Positions 8,491-16,389 of a stretch of 64,000 nucleotides of DNA are shown here, one piece after another. Every line of letters begins with the position of its first letter. Positions within the stretch are counted from its first letter, which is position 1. Under the pieces are notes generated by a model. That model had not been told where the DNA came from and did not search any database. It saw nothing but the letters and a program-made list of their open reading frames with translations. Source of the DNA: Inquilinus limosus_F (GTDB lineage: Bacteria; Pseudomonadota; Alphaproteobacteria; DSM-16000; Inquilinaceae); contig NZ_JAHVDK010000036.1 of assembly GCF_051487185.1 (NCBI RefSeq), positions 17,396 through 81,395 of the forward strand, given 5' to 3'. A program made the translations under genes and the position numbers.

Positions 8491-9765
8491 GTGACCGAGG
8501 TCCTGGAAAGCGTCTTCACCATCGAGGCGGCACCGCTGAAATTCGGCGCCGGCGCGGTCGAGGAGCTGGGCTGGGAGCTGAAGCGCCTCGGCGTCTCCCG
8601 GGTGCTGCTGGTCGCCGACCCGGCGCTGCACGAGTTCAAGCTGGTCGACCGGGTGATCGGCATCATCCAGCGCAGCGGCATCGGCGTGACCCGGTTCGAG
8701 GGCATCGCGGTCGAGCCGACGCTGGAATCGCTGGAGCTCGCCGCCGAGGTCGCGATGGCGGCGGAGGTCGACGGCTTCGTCGCCCTCGGCGGCGGGTCGA
8801 CCATCGACACCGCCAAGGTGGCCAACCTGATCAAGCGCCATGGCGGCGCGATCATGGATTACGTCAACCCGCCGATCGGCGGCGGCCGCAAGCCGCCGGG
8901 ACCGCTGTTCCCGCTGATCGCGGTGCCGACCACATCGGGCTCGGGGTCGGAGGCGACGACCGTCGCCATCCTCGACATCCCCGATCTGAAGGTGAAGACC
9001 GGGATCTCGCACCGCCATATCCGGCCGGCGCTGGCCCTGGTGGATCCGGAGCTGGCGCGCACCACCCCGGCCGGCGTCACCGCCTCGGCCGGGCTCGACG
9101 TGGTCTGCCACGCCGTCGAATCCTACATCTCCAAGCCCTTCGACGCCCGGCCGCGCCCGGCCACGCCGGACGAGCGGCCGCCCTATCAGGGCAGCAACCC
9201 GGTGGCCGATGTCTGGTCGCTGCAGGCGATCGAATTCGGCGGCCGGTACCTGGCCCGGGCGGTGGCGGACGGCGACGACCTGGAGGCGCGCGGCACGATG
9301 ATGCTGGCCGCGACCATGGCCGGGATCGGCTTCGGCACAGCCGGCGTGCACATCCCGCACGCCTGCGCGTATCCGATCGCCGGGCTGAAGCACGTCTTCC
9401 ACGCCGCCGGATACAGCCGCGACCACGCCTTCGTGCCGCATGGCTATTCCGTGATCGTCACCTCGCCGGCGTCATTCCGCTTCACCTATGACGCGGCGCC
9501 GGAGAAGCACATCCGGGCGGCGGAGCTATTGACCGGGCGACCGGTCAGCGATCCGGGGCCGGACAGCCTGCCGGATGCGCTGACCGCCCTGATGCGCCAG
9601 GTCGGCGCTCCGCGCGGCATCGCCGAGCTCGGCTATGACGAGGCCGACATCCCGGCCCTGGTCGAGGGCGCGCTGAAGCAGCAGCGGCTCCTGGTCGGCG
9701 CGCCCAAGCCGGTCGGGCCCGCCGATCTCGAGCGCATCCTGCGGGAGTCGATGGCGAACTGGTGA
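8491..9765 (+). CDS. Iron-containing alcohol dehydrogenase, hydroxyacid-oxoacid transhydrogenase (ADHFE1) type
   Basis: A 424-residue group III alcohol dehydrogenase. The nucleotide-binding GGGSTIDTAK is near residues 100-110. Metal-binding residues lie in the C-terminal all-helical domain, with a D/H pattern through TASAGLDVVCHAVESY, HIPHACAYPIAGL and DHAFVPHG. The long insertion GSNPVADVWSLQAIE and GIGFGTAGVHIPH match the ADHFE1 hydroxyacid-oxoacid transhydrogenase branch. That enzyme oxidises 4-hydroxybutyrate while reducing 2-oxoglutarate with tightly bound NAD(H). It starts at GTG 8491, 7 bp after the nucleoside hydrolase. The link with nucleoside cleavage is not obvious. A general Fe-ADH role is the main alternative. 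Confidence 0.82.
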   Translation: MTEVLESVFTIEAAPLKFGAGAVEELGWELKRLGVSRVLLVADPALHEFKLVDRVIGIIQRSGIGVTRFEGIAVEPTLESLELAAEVAMAAEVDGFVALGGGSTIDTAKVANLIKRHGGAIMDYVNPPIGGGRKPPGPLFPLIAVPTTSGSGSEATTVAILDIPDLKVKTGISHRHIRPALALVDPELARTTPAGVTASAGLDVVCHAVESYISKPFDARPRPATPDERPPYQGSNPVADVWSLQAIEFGGRYLARAVADGDDLEARGTMMLAATMAGIGFGTAGVHIPHACAYPIAGLKHVFHAAGYSRDHAFVPHGYSVIVTSPASFRFTYDAAPEKHIRAAELLTGRPVSDPGPDSLPDALTALMRQVGAPRGIAELGYDEADIPALVEGALKQQRLLVGAPKPVGPADLERILRESMANW

Positions 9766-9802
9766 TGCCGGCGGGCTTTAGGATCAACCCTCCAGCCTCA
9801 TT

Positions 9803-9889
9803 CGTCATGGCGAGGCGCGGAGCGCCGTGGCCATCCAGGAGGGGCGGTGCCGCCTGGATGGCCACGCCCCTCCGGGGCTCGCCATGACG
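9803..9889. repeat. Palindromic intergenic repeat
   Basis: An imperfect hairpin between convergent genes. The outer arms CGTCATGGCGAG and CTCGCCATGACG are perfectly complementary, and the inner arms GTGGCCATCCAGG and CCTGGATGGCCAC are complementary too. It fits the same general plan (a GTCAT...ATGAC frame around a CCAGG/CCTGG core) as copies at 12850, 28053, 61179 and 63179, and may also act as a bidirectional terminator. Confidence 0.8.
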
Positions 9890-9913
9890 GGTTAAGTGTT
9901 GCGGCCGTTGGTA

Positions 9914-11035
9914 TCACGCGGCGCGCAGCACCACCTCGGCCGGAACGTAGTTCAGGCCCAGGGCCTCGGCCACCGGCTTGTTGGTGACCTGGCCGGAATG
10001 GACGTTCAGCCCCTCGCGCAGATGCGGGTCGTCCAGGCAGGCGCGGCGGTAGCCCTTGTCGGCCAGCGCCAGGGCGAAGGGCAGGGTGGCGTTGTTCAGC
10101 GCCACGGTCGAGGTCCGGGCCACGCCGCCCGGCATGTTCGAGACGCAGTAATGCACCACCCCGTCGACCACATAGGTCGGGTTGTCGTGGGTGGTCGGGC
10201 GCGAGGTCTCGAAGCAGCCGCCCTGGTCGATGGCGACGTCGACCACGACCGAGCCCGGCTTCATCTTCGCCACCATGGCGCGGGTCACCAGCCGCGGCGC
10301 CGCGGCGCCCGGCACCAGCACCGCGCCGATCACGAGATCGGCGCTGGTGACATGCTCCTCGATCGCGTCGACGGTGGAGAAGACGGTGTTCAACTCGGCG
10401 CCGAACTGCAGGTCCAGCTCCTTCAGCCGCTGCAGCGACTTGTCGATCACCGTGACGCTGGCCTCCAGCCCCATCGCCATGCGCGCGGCGTTGGTGCCGA
10501 CCACGCCGCCGCCCAGCACCACCACCTTGGCCGCCGGCACGCCCGGCACGCCGCCCAGCAGCATGCCCCGGCCGCCCTGGATCTTCTCCAGGCAATGGGC
10601 GCCGCACTGGATCGACATCCGGCCGGCCACCTCGCTCATCGGCGCCAGCAGCGGCAGGCCGCCGCGCGAATCGGTGACCGTCTCGTAGGCGATGGCGACC
10701 GCGGCGGACTTCATCAGGAGCTCGGTCTGGCGCGGGTCCGGCGCCAGATGCAGATAGGTGAACAGCACCTGGCCGCGGCGCAGCATGCGGCATTCGTCCG
10801 GCTGCGGCTCCTTGACCTTCACCACCATCTCGGCGCGCTCGAAGATCTCCTGGGCGGTGGACACGATCTCCGCCCCCGCGGCGCGGTAGCGGTCGTCGCC
10901 GAAATCGATCCCGGCGCCGGCATTGGTCTCGACGATGACGCTGTGACCGTGATGGACCAGCTCGCGGACGGAGCTCGGGGTCAGGCCGACACGGTACTCG
11001 TGGGTTTTGATTTCCTTCGGCACGCCGATGAGCAT
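9914..11035 (-). CDS. ald: Alanine dehydrogenase
   Basis: A 373-residue NAD-dependent enzyme interconverting L-alanine and pyruvate plus ammonia in the cytosol. The N-terminus MLIGVPKEIKTHEYRVGLTP is diagnostic. The active-site region with VKVKEPQPDE, the Rossmann loop VVVLGGGVVGTNAARMA (about 170-186) and DVAIDQGGCFETSRPTTH all match bacterial Ald of 371-374 residues. The start is ATG 11035 after a GGGGGAAAC stretch. It is monocistronic, convergent with the Fe-ADH gene across a palindromic repeat. No Lrp-type regulator is adjacent. A transhydrogenase alpha subunit is excluded by the DVAIDQGG and HDNPTYVVDGVVHYCVSNM blocks. Confidence 0.96.
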   Translation of the reverse strand: MLIGVPKEIKTHEYRVGLTPSSVRELVHHGHSVIVETNAGAGIDFGDDRYRAAGAEIVSTAQEIFERAEMVVKVKEPQPDECRMLRRGQVLFTYLHLAPDPRQTELLMKSAAVAIAYETVTDSRGGLPLLAPMSEVAGRMSIQCGAHCLEKIQGGRGMLLGGVPGVPAAKVVVLGGGVVGTNAARMAMGLEASVTVIDKSLQRLKELDLQFGAELNTVFSTVDAIEEHVTSADLVIGAVLVPGAAAPRLVTRAMVAKMKPGSVVVDVAIDQGGCFETSRPTTHDNPTYVVDGVVHYCVSNMPGGVARTSTVALNNATLPFALALADKGYRRACLDDPHLREGLNVHSGQVTNKPVAEALGLNYVPAEVVLRAA

Positions 11036-11155
11036 GTTTCCCCCGGGTTTCGTGACCGGCGGCCGCCCTGCGGGCGGCGCCTACCCGATTCCTACAGCAA
11101 GCTCGCGGGGAATGACATCACCTGTCGAGCCGAAGCCGCCTGTTGGGGGCCAACG

Positions 11156-11188
11156 ACAAAACCGCCGCGAGGCGATGCCCCCGGCGGT
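11156..11188 (-). terminator. Candidate Rho-independent terminator downstream of rpsU
   Basis: On the minus strand ACCGCCG and CGGCGGT form a 7 bp stem (11182-11188 with 11161-11167), followed by TTTTG (11160-11156 region). A second hairpin with 10 bp arms (11238-11260, loop TGG) lies just after the rpsU stop but has no T-run. Either could end the rpsU transcript. Confidence 0.45.
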
Positions 11189-11267
11189 CCGGCAAATCCG
11201 TTCTGTCGTCCGCGGCGAGGCCGCGGTGGGCACTCTGCCGTCCGCGGTGGCCGCGGACGGGGCGTCG

Positions 11268-11471
11268 TCAGAAGCCTTCGCGTTCGAGCCGCTTGCGCAG
11301 CATCTTGCGGGCGCGGCGCACGGCTTCGGCCTGCTCACGGGCGCGCTTTTCGGAGGGCTTCTCGTAGTTGCGACGAAGCTTCATCTCCCGGAAGATGCCC
11401 TCGCGCTGCATCTTCTTTTTCAGCGCGCGCAGCGCCTGATCGACGTTGTTGTCACGGACATGGACTTGCAC
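11268..11471 (-). CDS. rpsU: 30S ribosomal protein S21
   Basis: A 67-residue basic protein with the S21 pattern: MQVHVRDNNVDQALRALKKK, EGIFREMKLRRNYEKPSEKR and an arginine-rich tail ending RKRLEREGF. It binds the small subunit near the anti-Shine-Dalgarno region during initiation. The start is GTG at 11471. An ATG 10 bp upstream is in another frame, and the GTG gives the exact family N-terminus. A good minus-strand promoter lies 60-90 bp upstream (11533-11561). It stands alone rather than in an rpsU-dnaG-rpoD operon, as is usual in alphaproteobacteria. Confidence 0.96.
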   Translation of the reverse strand: MQVHVRDNNVDQALRALKKKMQREGIFREMKLRRNYEKPSEKRAREQAEAVRRARKMLRKRLEREGF

Positions 11472-11532
11472 GTTCTGCCATCGCTCCTTTCACAGCCGGG
11501 GTGATCCCGGTGCAGGTCTCAGTGGGGCGTGT

Positions 11533-11561
11533 CTTGTATCACGCGACTTTTTGCTTGCCAA
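11533..11561 (-). promoter_or_regulatory. Predicted sigma-70 promoter of rpsU
   Basis: On the minus strand TTGGCA (11561-11556), a 17 bp spacer and TACAAG (11538-11533), matching consensus 5/6 and 4/6. It lies in the divergent spacer between rpsU and def and would give an untranslated leader of about 55 nt. Confidence 0.55.
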
Positions 11562-11613
11562 GTCAGGGCAAATCAGGTTCGGCCGTCAGCCCGGCTAGCC
11601 AGGAGGCAGGATT

Positions 11614-12147
11614 TTGACGCTGTTGAAGATCGTCGGCATGGGCCATCCGGTCCTGCGCCGCATCGCCGACCCGGTGGCGGATCCGGCCGATCCGGAGATC
11701 GCGCGCCTGGCCGCCGACATGATCGAGACGATGCGCGACGCACCGGGAATCGGCCTGGCCGCGCCGCAGGTCTATCAGCCGCTGCGGCTGATCGTGTTCG
11801 AGGTGCCGCCGGGGCGGCAGGAGGAGGGGGAGCCGCCGGCGCCGGAGGAGCCGACGGTGCTGATCAATCCGGAGATCGTGCCGCTGGTCGAGGACAAGGC
11901 GCTGGGGCTCGAGGGCTGCCTGTCGATCCCCGGCTTCCGGGGCCTGGTGCCGCGCTGGCGGCGGATCGGCTACCGCGGCCTCGGCCTCGACGGCAGACTG
12001 ATCGAGCGCGAGGCCGAGGGGCTGCACGCCCGCGTGGTGCAGCACGAGGTCGATCATCTCGACGGCGTGCTGTATCTCGACCGGCTGCGCGATCTCGGGG
12101 ACCTCGCGGTCGACGCCGAGGCCCGCCATCTCGCCGACAGAGCTTGA
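11614..12147 (+). CDS. def: Peptide deformylase
   Basis: A 177-residue Fe/Zn hydrolase that removes the formyl group from nascent proteins. All three motifs are present: GIGLAAPQ (45-52), EGCLS (100-104, metal ligand C102) and HEVDH (144-148, ligands H144 and H148, catalytic E145). The start is TTG at 11614, preceded by AGGAGG at a good distance; there is no nearby ATG. It is followed after 11 bp by a COQ9 gene. Usually def travels with fmt, which is not here, so this may be a second deformylase or a rearranged locus. An insertion around 66-80 (GRQEEGEPPAPEEP) is slightly longer than in E. coli. Confidence 0.95.
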   Translation: MTLLKIVGMGHPVLRRIADPVADPADPEIARLAADMIETMRDAPGIGLAAPQVYQPLRLIVFEVPPGRQEEGEPPAPEEPTVLINPEIVPLVEDKALGLEGCLSIPGFRGLVPRWRRIGYRGLGLDGRLIEREAEGLHARVVQHEVDHLDGVLYLDRLRDLGDLAVDAEARHLADRA

Positions 12148-12158
12148 GGGATGCACCC

Positions 12159-12836
12159 ATGACAGACCTGACGCCGAAGGACCGGACGGCCGAGCGCGAC
12201 GCCCTGCTGCTGGCCGTCCTGCCGCATGTCGCCTTCGACGGCTGGACCCGGCAGGCCCTGCGCCTCGGCGCCGAGGATGCGGGATTCGGCCTCGACGAGG
12301 CCGCCACCCTGTTCCCCGGCGGAATCGCCGAGCTGGCGGAACATCTGCACGACTGGGCCGACCGCGCGATGCTGGAGCGGCTGACGGAACAGGGCGAGGC
12401 CTTCGAGGGCGTGCGGGTGCGCGAGAAGATCGCCCAGGCGGTCATGGCCCGGCTCGACGTCCTGCTGCCCTATCGCGACGCAGTCCGCCGCGACCTGGCG
12501 CGGCGGGTGCTGCGCCCGCTGTCGCGCCGCGGCCTGCACCAGCTGCACCGCACCGTCGACGCGATGTGGCGGGCGGCCGGCGACCGTTCGACCGACATCA
12601 ACTACTACTCCAAGCGCGGGCTCCTGGCCGGGGTCTACGCCTCGACGCTGCTGGTCTGGCTCGACGACCGTTCCGAAGGGCAGGAGACGACGCGCGCGTT
12701 CCTTGAGCGCCGGATCGGCGAGGTGCTGGCCTTCGGCCGCCAGATTTCCGGGCTGAAGCGGCTCGGCGATCTCGCCGAAGCGCCGTTCCGGCTCGCCGCC
12801 CGGCTGCGCGAGGGCCGGGGAGCGGCGGCTGGTTAG
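12159..12836 (+). CDS. COQ9 family protein (ubiquinone biosynthesis lipid-binding factor)
   Basis: A 225-residue TetR-fold-like protein. The N-terminal helix-turn-helix-like part (LLLAVLPHVAFDGWTRQALRLGAEDAG) and the C-terminal helices match the alphaproteobacterial/mitochondrial COQ9 family. In particular, DRSTDINYYSKRGLLAGVYASTLLVWLDD fits the lipid-binding pocket region. In mitochondria COQ9 binds quinone precursors and presents them to the hydroxylase COQ7. It starts at ATG 12159, directly after def. Although the fold resembles TetR regulators, the tyrosine-rich NYYSKR segment marks it as COQ9 rather than a DNA-binding protein. Confidence 0.88.
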   Translation: MTDLTPKDRTAERDALLLAVLPHVAFDGWTRQALRLGAEDAGFGLDEAATLFPGGIAELAEHLHDWADRAMLERLTEQGEAFEGVRVREKIAQAVMARLDVLLPYRDAVRRDLARRVLRPLSRRGLHQLHRTVDAMWRAAGDRSTDINYYSKRGLLAGVYASTLLVWLDDRSEGQETTRAFLERRIGEVLAFGRQISGLKRLGDLAEAPFRLAARLREGRGAAAG

Positions 12837-12849
12837 GCCAAAGACTCGT

Positions 12850-12940
12850 TGTCATCGCCGGGCTTGACCCGGCGATCCAGGGACCACCCAGAGCGGCATC
12901 GATATTCCTGGATGCCCGGGGGTCAAGCCCGGGCATGACA
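12850..12940. repeat. Palindromic intergenic repeat (CCGGGCTTGACCCGG-type)
   Basis: The left part, starting TGTCATCGCCGGGCTTGACC, and the right part, ending GGTCAAGCCCGGGCATGACA, are near-complementary. Internal elements CCAGGGA and TCCTGG also pair. A close relative sits at 28053-28161. It lies between the convergent COQ9 and sspB genes and has no coding content. Confidence 0.85.
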
Positions 12941-12960
12941 GCCTTATAGGTTGCTACGAC

Positions 12961-13446
12961 TTACTTCTTCCGGAAGGCGTCCAGCGCCACGACCTTGGCG
13001 CCGTCGCCCGGCGCTGCCTCGGCCGGGGCCTTGGCGGCCTCGGCCGGCTCTGCCGCGGCCTCCTCGGCGGCGGCATCCTCCTCGCCGGGTTCCCGGGCGG
13101 ACTGGAACTGCAGGGCGAAGTTGACCGACGGGTCGGCGAAGGTGGTGATCGCGGCCAGCGGGATCACCAGGCGCTCGGTCTTGCTGGAGAAGCTGAGCGA
13201 GACCGAGAACCGGTCCTCGCAGACCTCGAGCCCGAAGAACTGGTGCTGCAGGACGATCGTCATCTCCTGCGGGTACTTCTGCCGCAGATAGTCCGGAATC
13301 GTGACCCCGCGATGATTGGTCACGAAGGTCAGGTAGAAGTGATGGTCGCCCGGCAGGCCCTTCTCGGCCACCTGCGCCAAAGCTTCCCTGACCACGCCAC
13401 GAAGGGCGGATTCGACCATGCGGTCGTATCGAAGTTCGTCGTCCAT
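12961..13446 (-). CDS. sspB: SspB, ClpXP adaptor for ssrA-tagged proteins
   Basis: A 161-residue protein of the alphaproteobacterial SspB type (DUF1321). The substrate-binding domain includes HHFYLTFVTNHRGVTIPDYLR, YPQEMTIVLQHQFFGLEV and FSVSLSFSSKTERLVIP (residues about 35-105). A low-complexity Ala/Glu/Pro linker (115-150) leads to a short conserved tail, VVALDAFRKK. The tail corresponds to the ClpX-docking peptide in SspB adaptors. It captures ssrA-tagged proteins in the cytosol and delivers them to ClpXP. The tmRNA gene that makes such tags lies only about 115 bp upstream on the same strand, an appealing functional neighbourhood. Confidence 0.93.
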   Translation of the reverse strand: MDDELRYDRMVESALRGVVREALAQVAEKGLPGDHHFYLTFVTNHRGVTIPDYLRQKYPQEMTIVLQHQFFGLEVCEDRFSVSLSFSSKTERLVIPLAAITTFADPSVNFALQFQSAREPGEEDAAAEEAAAEPAEAAKAPAEAAPGDGAKVVALDAFRKK

Positions 13447-13561
13447 CCGATCACACTAGACCGGGGCCGGCGGGTTGAAAAGGGAGACGCGCGGCCCGGA
13501 GCCGCCCAAGTCCGACATTCCGGAAATGGAAACGGGGCGTTCTGTTGCTGGGTGCCCCTGA

Positions 13562-13885
13562 CCCCACCTCGACGGGGCTAGCCGCCGAGGGATTTAGGTG
13601 AGGACGCTAAGCTGCTTACGCAGCCGCGCGAACCTCAGCAAAGTTGTCGTTGGCAACTATTGCTATGGCCCGATAACGGCGGAACCATGCCGGACGAAAA
13701 CCTTTTCTTTACTACACGCGTCGATCCTGTTTCGCCCCCGCGCTCCGTCCAACGCCGGAGATTTGGTGGAGGCGCCGGGTACTGCCCCCGGGTCCGCTGT
13801 GCCTATTCCAAAAGGCGTTTATCGTCATAGTCGGTTGCCCGACGCCCGTAAGATAGGCATTCGCCGCCGCGGAGGGAAGGGGCTA
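13562..13885 (-). ncRNA. ssrA: Circularly permuted two-piece tmRNA
   Basis: Read on the minus strand, an acceptor piece ends in GCGCCTCCACCA, with the CCA end at 13764. After a loop of about 24 nt, the coding piece begins GGGGGCGAAACAGGATCGAC at about 13739. The two ends form a seven-pair tRNA-like acceptor stem (GGGGGCG with CGCCTCC, one G-U). The tag frame runs from resume codon GCC (13654-13652) to TAA (13618-13616) and encodes ANDNFAEVRAAA. This permuted order, acceptor piece first, is the alphaproteobacterial arrangement. tmRNA rescues stalled ribosomes and tags the product for ClpXP. Outer ends are approximate, because the 5' and 3' tails were judged only from the pairing of conserved parts. 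Confidence 0.93.
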
Positions 13886-13891
13886 GCCCGG

Positions 13892-16201
13892 TCACAGCAC
13901 GAAATCGGCGGCGATCAGCCCGATCGTCCCGGTCAGGCGGATGTGGAGGTCGGAGACACCGTCGCCATTGATGTCGCCGGCGATGGTGGTGGCGCCGTCG
14001 AACTGGGCGAAGCGCAGCTCGCCCGCGTGGTGGCCGTACAAGGCCATGCCGATGAAGCTGAAGGCCTGGTCGCCGCCAATGGTGCCGACGGCGTCGATCG
14101 AGGACAGGTCGATCTTGTCGCCCTGGGACCGGCTGAAATCGGTGATCCGGTCGGAATTGGCGCCGACCACGCTGTCCCCGGGGACAGCGAACGCGAACCG
14201 GTCGGCGCCGGCGCCGCCGGTCAGCACATCTTTCCCGGCCAGGCCGTTCAGGACATTGGCGCCGCCGTTGCCGGTCAGGGTATCGGCGCCCTTCGAGCCG
14301 TTGACGTTCTCGATGCCGGAATAGGTGTCGCCCTGGGCATCGCCGCCGCTGCCCGTGCCGGTGGCCAGATTGGCCACGACGCCGACCGAGCTGGTGTAGT
14401 AGCTGACGAGATCGCTGCCGGCGCCGCCGTTCAGCATGTCGGCGCCGGCGCCGCCGCGAAGCACGTCGTCGCCCCGGCCGCCGCTCAGCTGGTTGACGCC
14501 GCCGCCGCCGTTGAGCTGGTCGTTGCCGTCGCCGGTGATCGCATTCTCGATCACCGTGCCAGCGGCGAAGGCGATGGCGCGGCCGGCGATGGTGGCGGCG
14601 CCGCTGAGGAGGTTGATCACCGCGGTGCCGGTCAGGGCGGCGCCGTTGATCGTGTCCGCCCCGCTGCCGTCGGTCAGGGTCCGGCGCGCCGCGTCGGTGC
14701 CGAGCGTGGCGAATTCGTCGGTGTAGACATAGGTGTCGTTCGCGCTGGCGGCATCGCCGTAAAGGCGCAGGCTCCAGGAATTCAGGATTCCGGTGTCGCC
14801 GCTGACCAGGTCGCGGATGGCCAGCGTCCAGGTGCCCTGGCCGCTCTCGCCCCAGTGCTGGACGGTGCCGAAGGTGAAGTTGATGTTGTCCTGGCTCGAA
14901 CCGTCGGCGGCGTTCTCGCTCAGCCCAGGGCGGTTCACGAGGATGCTGTTGGTGCCGTCCGGCGAGGTCAGGACGATCACCAGGTCGCCGATCCAGGTGT
15001 GGCTGATGTTCAGCGTCACCTCGACCCGGTCGATCTCGATGCCGGTGGCGATGGTCAGGGTGGTGGTCACGCCGGTCGAGCTGCCGTCCGGAATGGCTAG
15101 GCCCGGCGAAGCCGAGGCGGAGACGCTGATCTCGTTGGCGCTGGTGTGTGCGGGGCCGCCCCAGCTCTCGGCCAGGCGCACCGCGGCGTGGGCGTCGACC
15201 AGGCCGAAGCCGATCTCGTGGCTGACCGTCAGGCCGCCGCCGTTCCAGTTGGTGGCGCCGTTGGTCTGATCGTCGGTCGCGCCAGGGGCGGCGGAACGGG
15301 CGGTGTAGGCCAGGATCTCCTGCACGTCGCGCCAGCCGAGATTCGGGTTGGCGTCGAGCATCAGGGCGACGATGCCGGACACCATCGGCGCCGCGGCCGA
15401 GGTGCCGCTGAAGTCGGTGGTGTCGTCCCCCGCGGCATAGCCGGCGGCGCCGGCCCGGTCGGTGGTGACGATGGTGCCGGCGGATGGGCTGCCCGGCGCC
15501 CCGACCAGGATCGTGGCGCCGGGCGTCGAGTAGTCGGAGATGCTGCCATCCGCATCGGTGGCGCCGACGGTGATGGTCCAGCGGTTGTTCTGGAAGCTGT
15601 GCAGGTTGGTGTCGTCGCCGCGCTCATGGGCGTTGCCGGCGGACTGGACGATGATCGTGCCCAGCCCGTCCCGCCCGTTCGCGGCCGCGTTGATGGTGGC
15701 GGTGCGGGCGGCGGCCCAGGCGGTACTGCCGAAATTATCGAGGAAGGCGGAATTCGGATCGTCGAAGAAGGCGTTGCCGAAGCCCCAGCTGTTGTTGAGC
15801 ACGTCGGCCTCGGCCGCGGCATGGTTGCGCGCGTTCACCGCCGCGGTCTGCAGCGTGTTGAAGTACAGCGGGTCGTAATAGGACAGCAGCGTCGCGCCAT
15901 AGGCGATGCCGACGACGCCCGTGCCGTTGCACTCGGCGGCGATGATGCCGGCGACGGCGGTGCCGTGGTTGTCGTCGGTCGTCACCGGCGCGCCGCCCGC
16001 ACCACCGGTATAGGCATTGAAGCTGTGCGCGGTGTCGATGTTGCCGTTCAGGTCGGCGTGGCTGAAATCGATGCCCTGGTCGTGCACGGCGACGACCACG
16101 CCGGCGCCGGTATAGTCGTCCCAGATATTGCCGGGATGGATGCCCCAGGCGCCGGTGAGATGCCATTGCTGGGCGTAAAGCGGATCGGTCGGAGCCGGCA
16201 T
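13892..16201 (-). CDS. Secreted subtilisin-family (S8) protease with P domain and RTX calcium-binding repeats
   Basis: A 769-residue protease counted from ATG 16201. The catalytic triad is visible: D41 (VAVHDQGID), H79 (DDNHGTAVAG) and S268 (DFSGTSAAAPMVSG), with the oxyanion asparagine at about 190 (SAGN). A proprotein-convertase P domain follows (about 365-480; ISHTWIGDLVIVLTSPDGT). The C-terminal 230 residues hold GGxGxDxLxGG RTX nonapeptides (GGRGDDVLRGGAGADMLNGG) and an EF-hand-like DINGDGVSDLHI. There is no signal peptide, so type I secretion via the C-terminus is expected; no T1SS genes are in view. Starts at 16240 (ATG) or 16321 (GTG) are possible; 16201 gives the usual MPxPTDPL N-terminus. 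Its stop lies just upstream of ssrA. Confidence 0.9.
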   Translation of the reverse strand: MPAPTDPLYAQQWHLTGAWGIHPGNIWDDYTGAGVVVAVHDQGIDFSHADLNGNIDTAHSFNAYTGGAGGAPVTTDDNHGTAVAGIIAAECNGTGVVGIAYGATLLSYYDPLYFNTLQTAAVNARNHAAAEADVLNNSWGFGNAFFDDPNSAFLDNFGSTAWAAARTATINAAANGRDGLGTIIVQSAGNAHERGDDTNLHSFQNNRWTITVGATDADGSISDYSTPGATILVGAPGSPSAGTIVTTDRAGAAGYAAGDDTTDFSGTSAAAPMVSGIVALMLDANPNLGWRDVQEILAYTARSAAPGATDDQTNGATNWNGGGLTVSHEIGFGLVDAHAAVRLAESWGGPAHTSANEISVSASASPGLAIPDGSSTGVTTTLTIATGIEIDRVEVTLNISHTWIGDLVIVLTSPDGTNSILVNRPGLSENAADGSSQDNINFTFGTVQHWGESGQGTWTLAIRDLVSGDTGILNSWSLRLYGDAASANDTYVYTDEFATLGTDAARRTLTDGSGADTINGAALTGTAVINLLSGAATIAGRAIAFAAGTVIENAITGDGNDQLNGGGGVNQLSGGRGDDVLRGGAGADMLNGGAGSDLVSYYTSSVGVVANLATGTGSGGDAQGDTYSGIENVNGSKGADTLTGNGGANVLNGLAGKDVLTGGAGADRFAFAVPGDSVVGANSDRITDFSRSQGDKIDLSSIDAVGTIGGDQAFSFIGMALYGHHAGELRFAQFDGATTIAGDINGDGVSDLHIRLTGTIGLIAADFVL

Positions 16202-16329
16202 GAAGAAATATCCCGCTATGAAATCAGACGCCAGGAACATAGCAGGAAATACGTCCGGCTCGCGTGGCAATCGTCCTAGGCTTGCGAGATCCGGTGGCTT
16301 GGCTCCGGCTCCTGTGCCCACACCAGCCC

Positions 16330-16357
16330 TTGTCCCGAAATCTGGCGCGGCTACACT
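16330..16357 (+). promoter_or_regulatory. Predicted promoter of thyX
   Basis: TTGTCC (16330-16335), a 16 bp spacer and TACACT (16352-16357) lie about 30 bp before the thyX start. The matches are 4/6 in each box. The element lies upstream of the protease start chosen here (16201). Confidence 0.4.
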
Positions 16358-16389
16358 ATCTCTAGAATCTCAGACAGAAACCTGACCCC

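Noticed and set aside
13598..15100. A 500-codon plus-strand frame across ssrA and the protease gene
   Set aside because: It runs through the tmRNA gene and antisense to the S8 protease, with no ribosome-binding site or domain.
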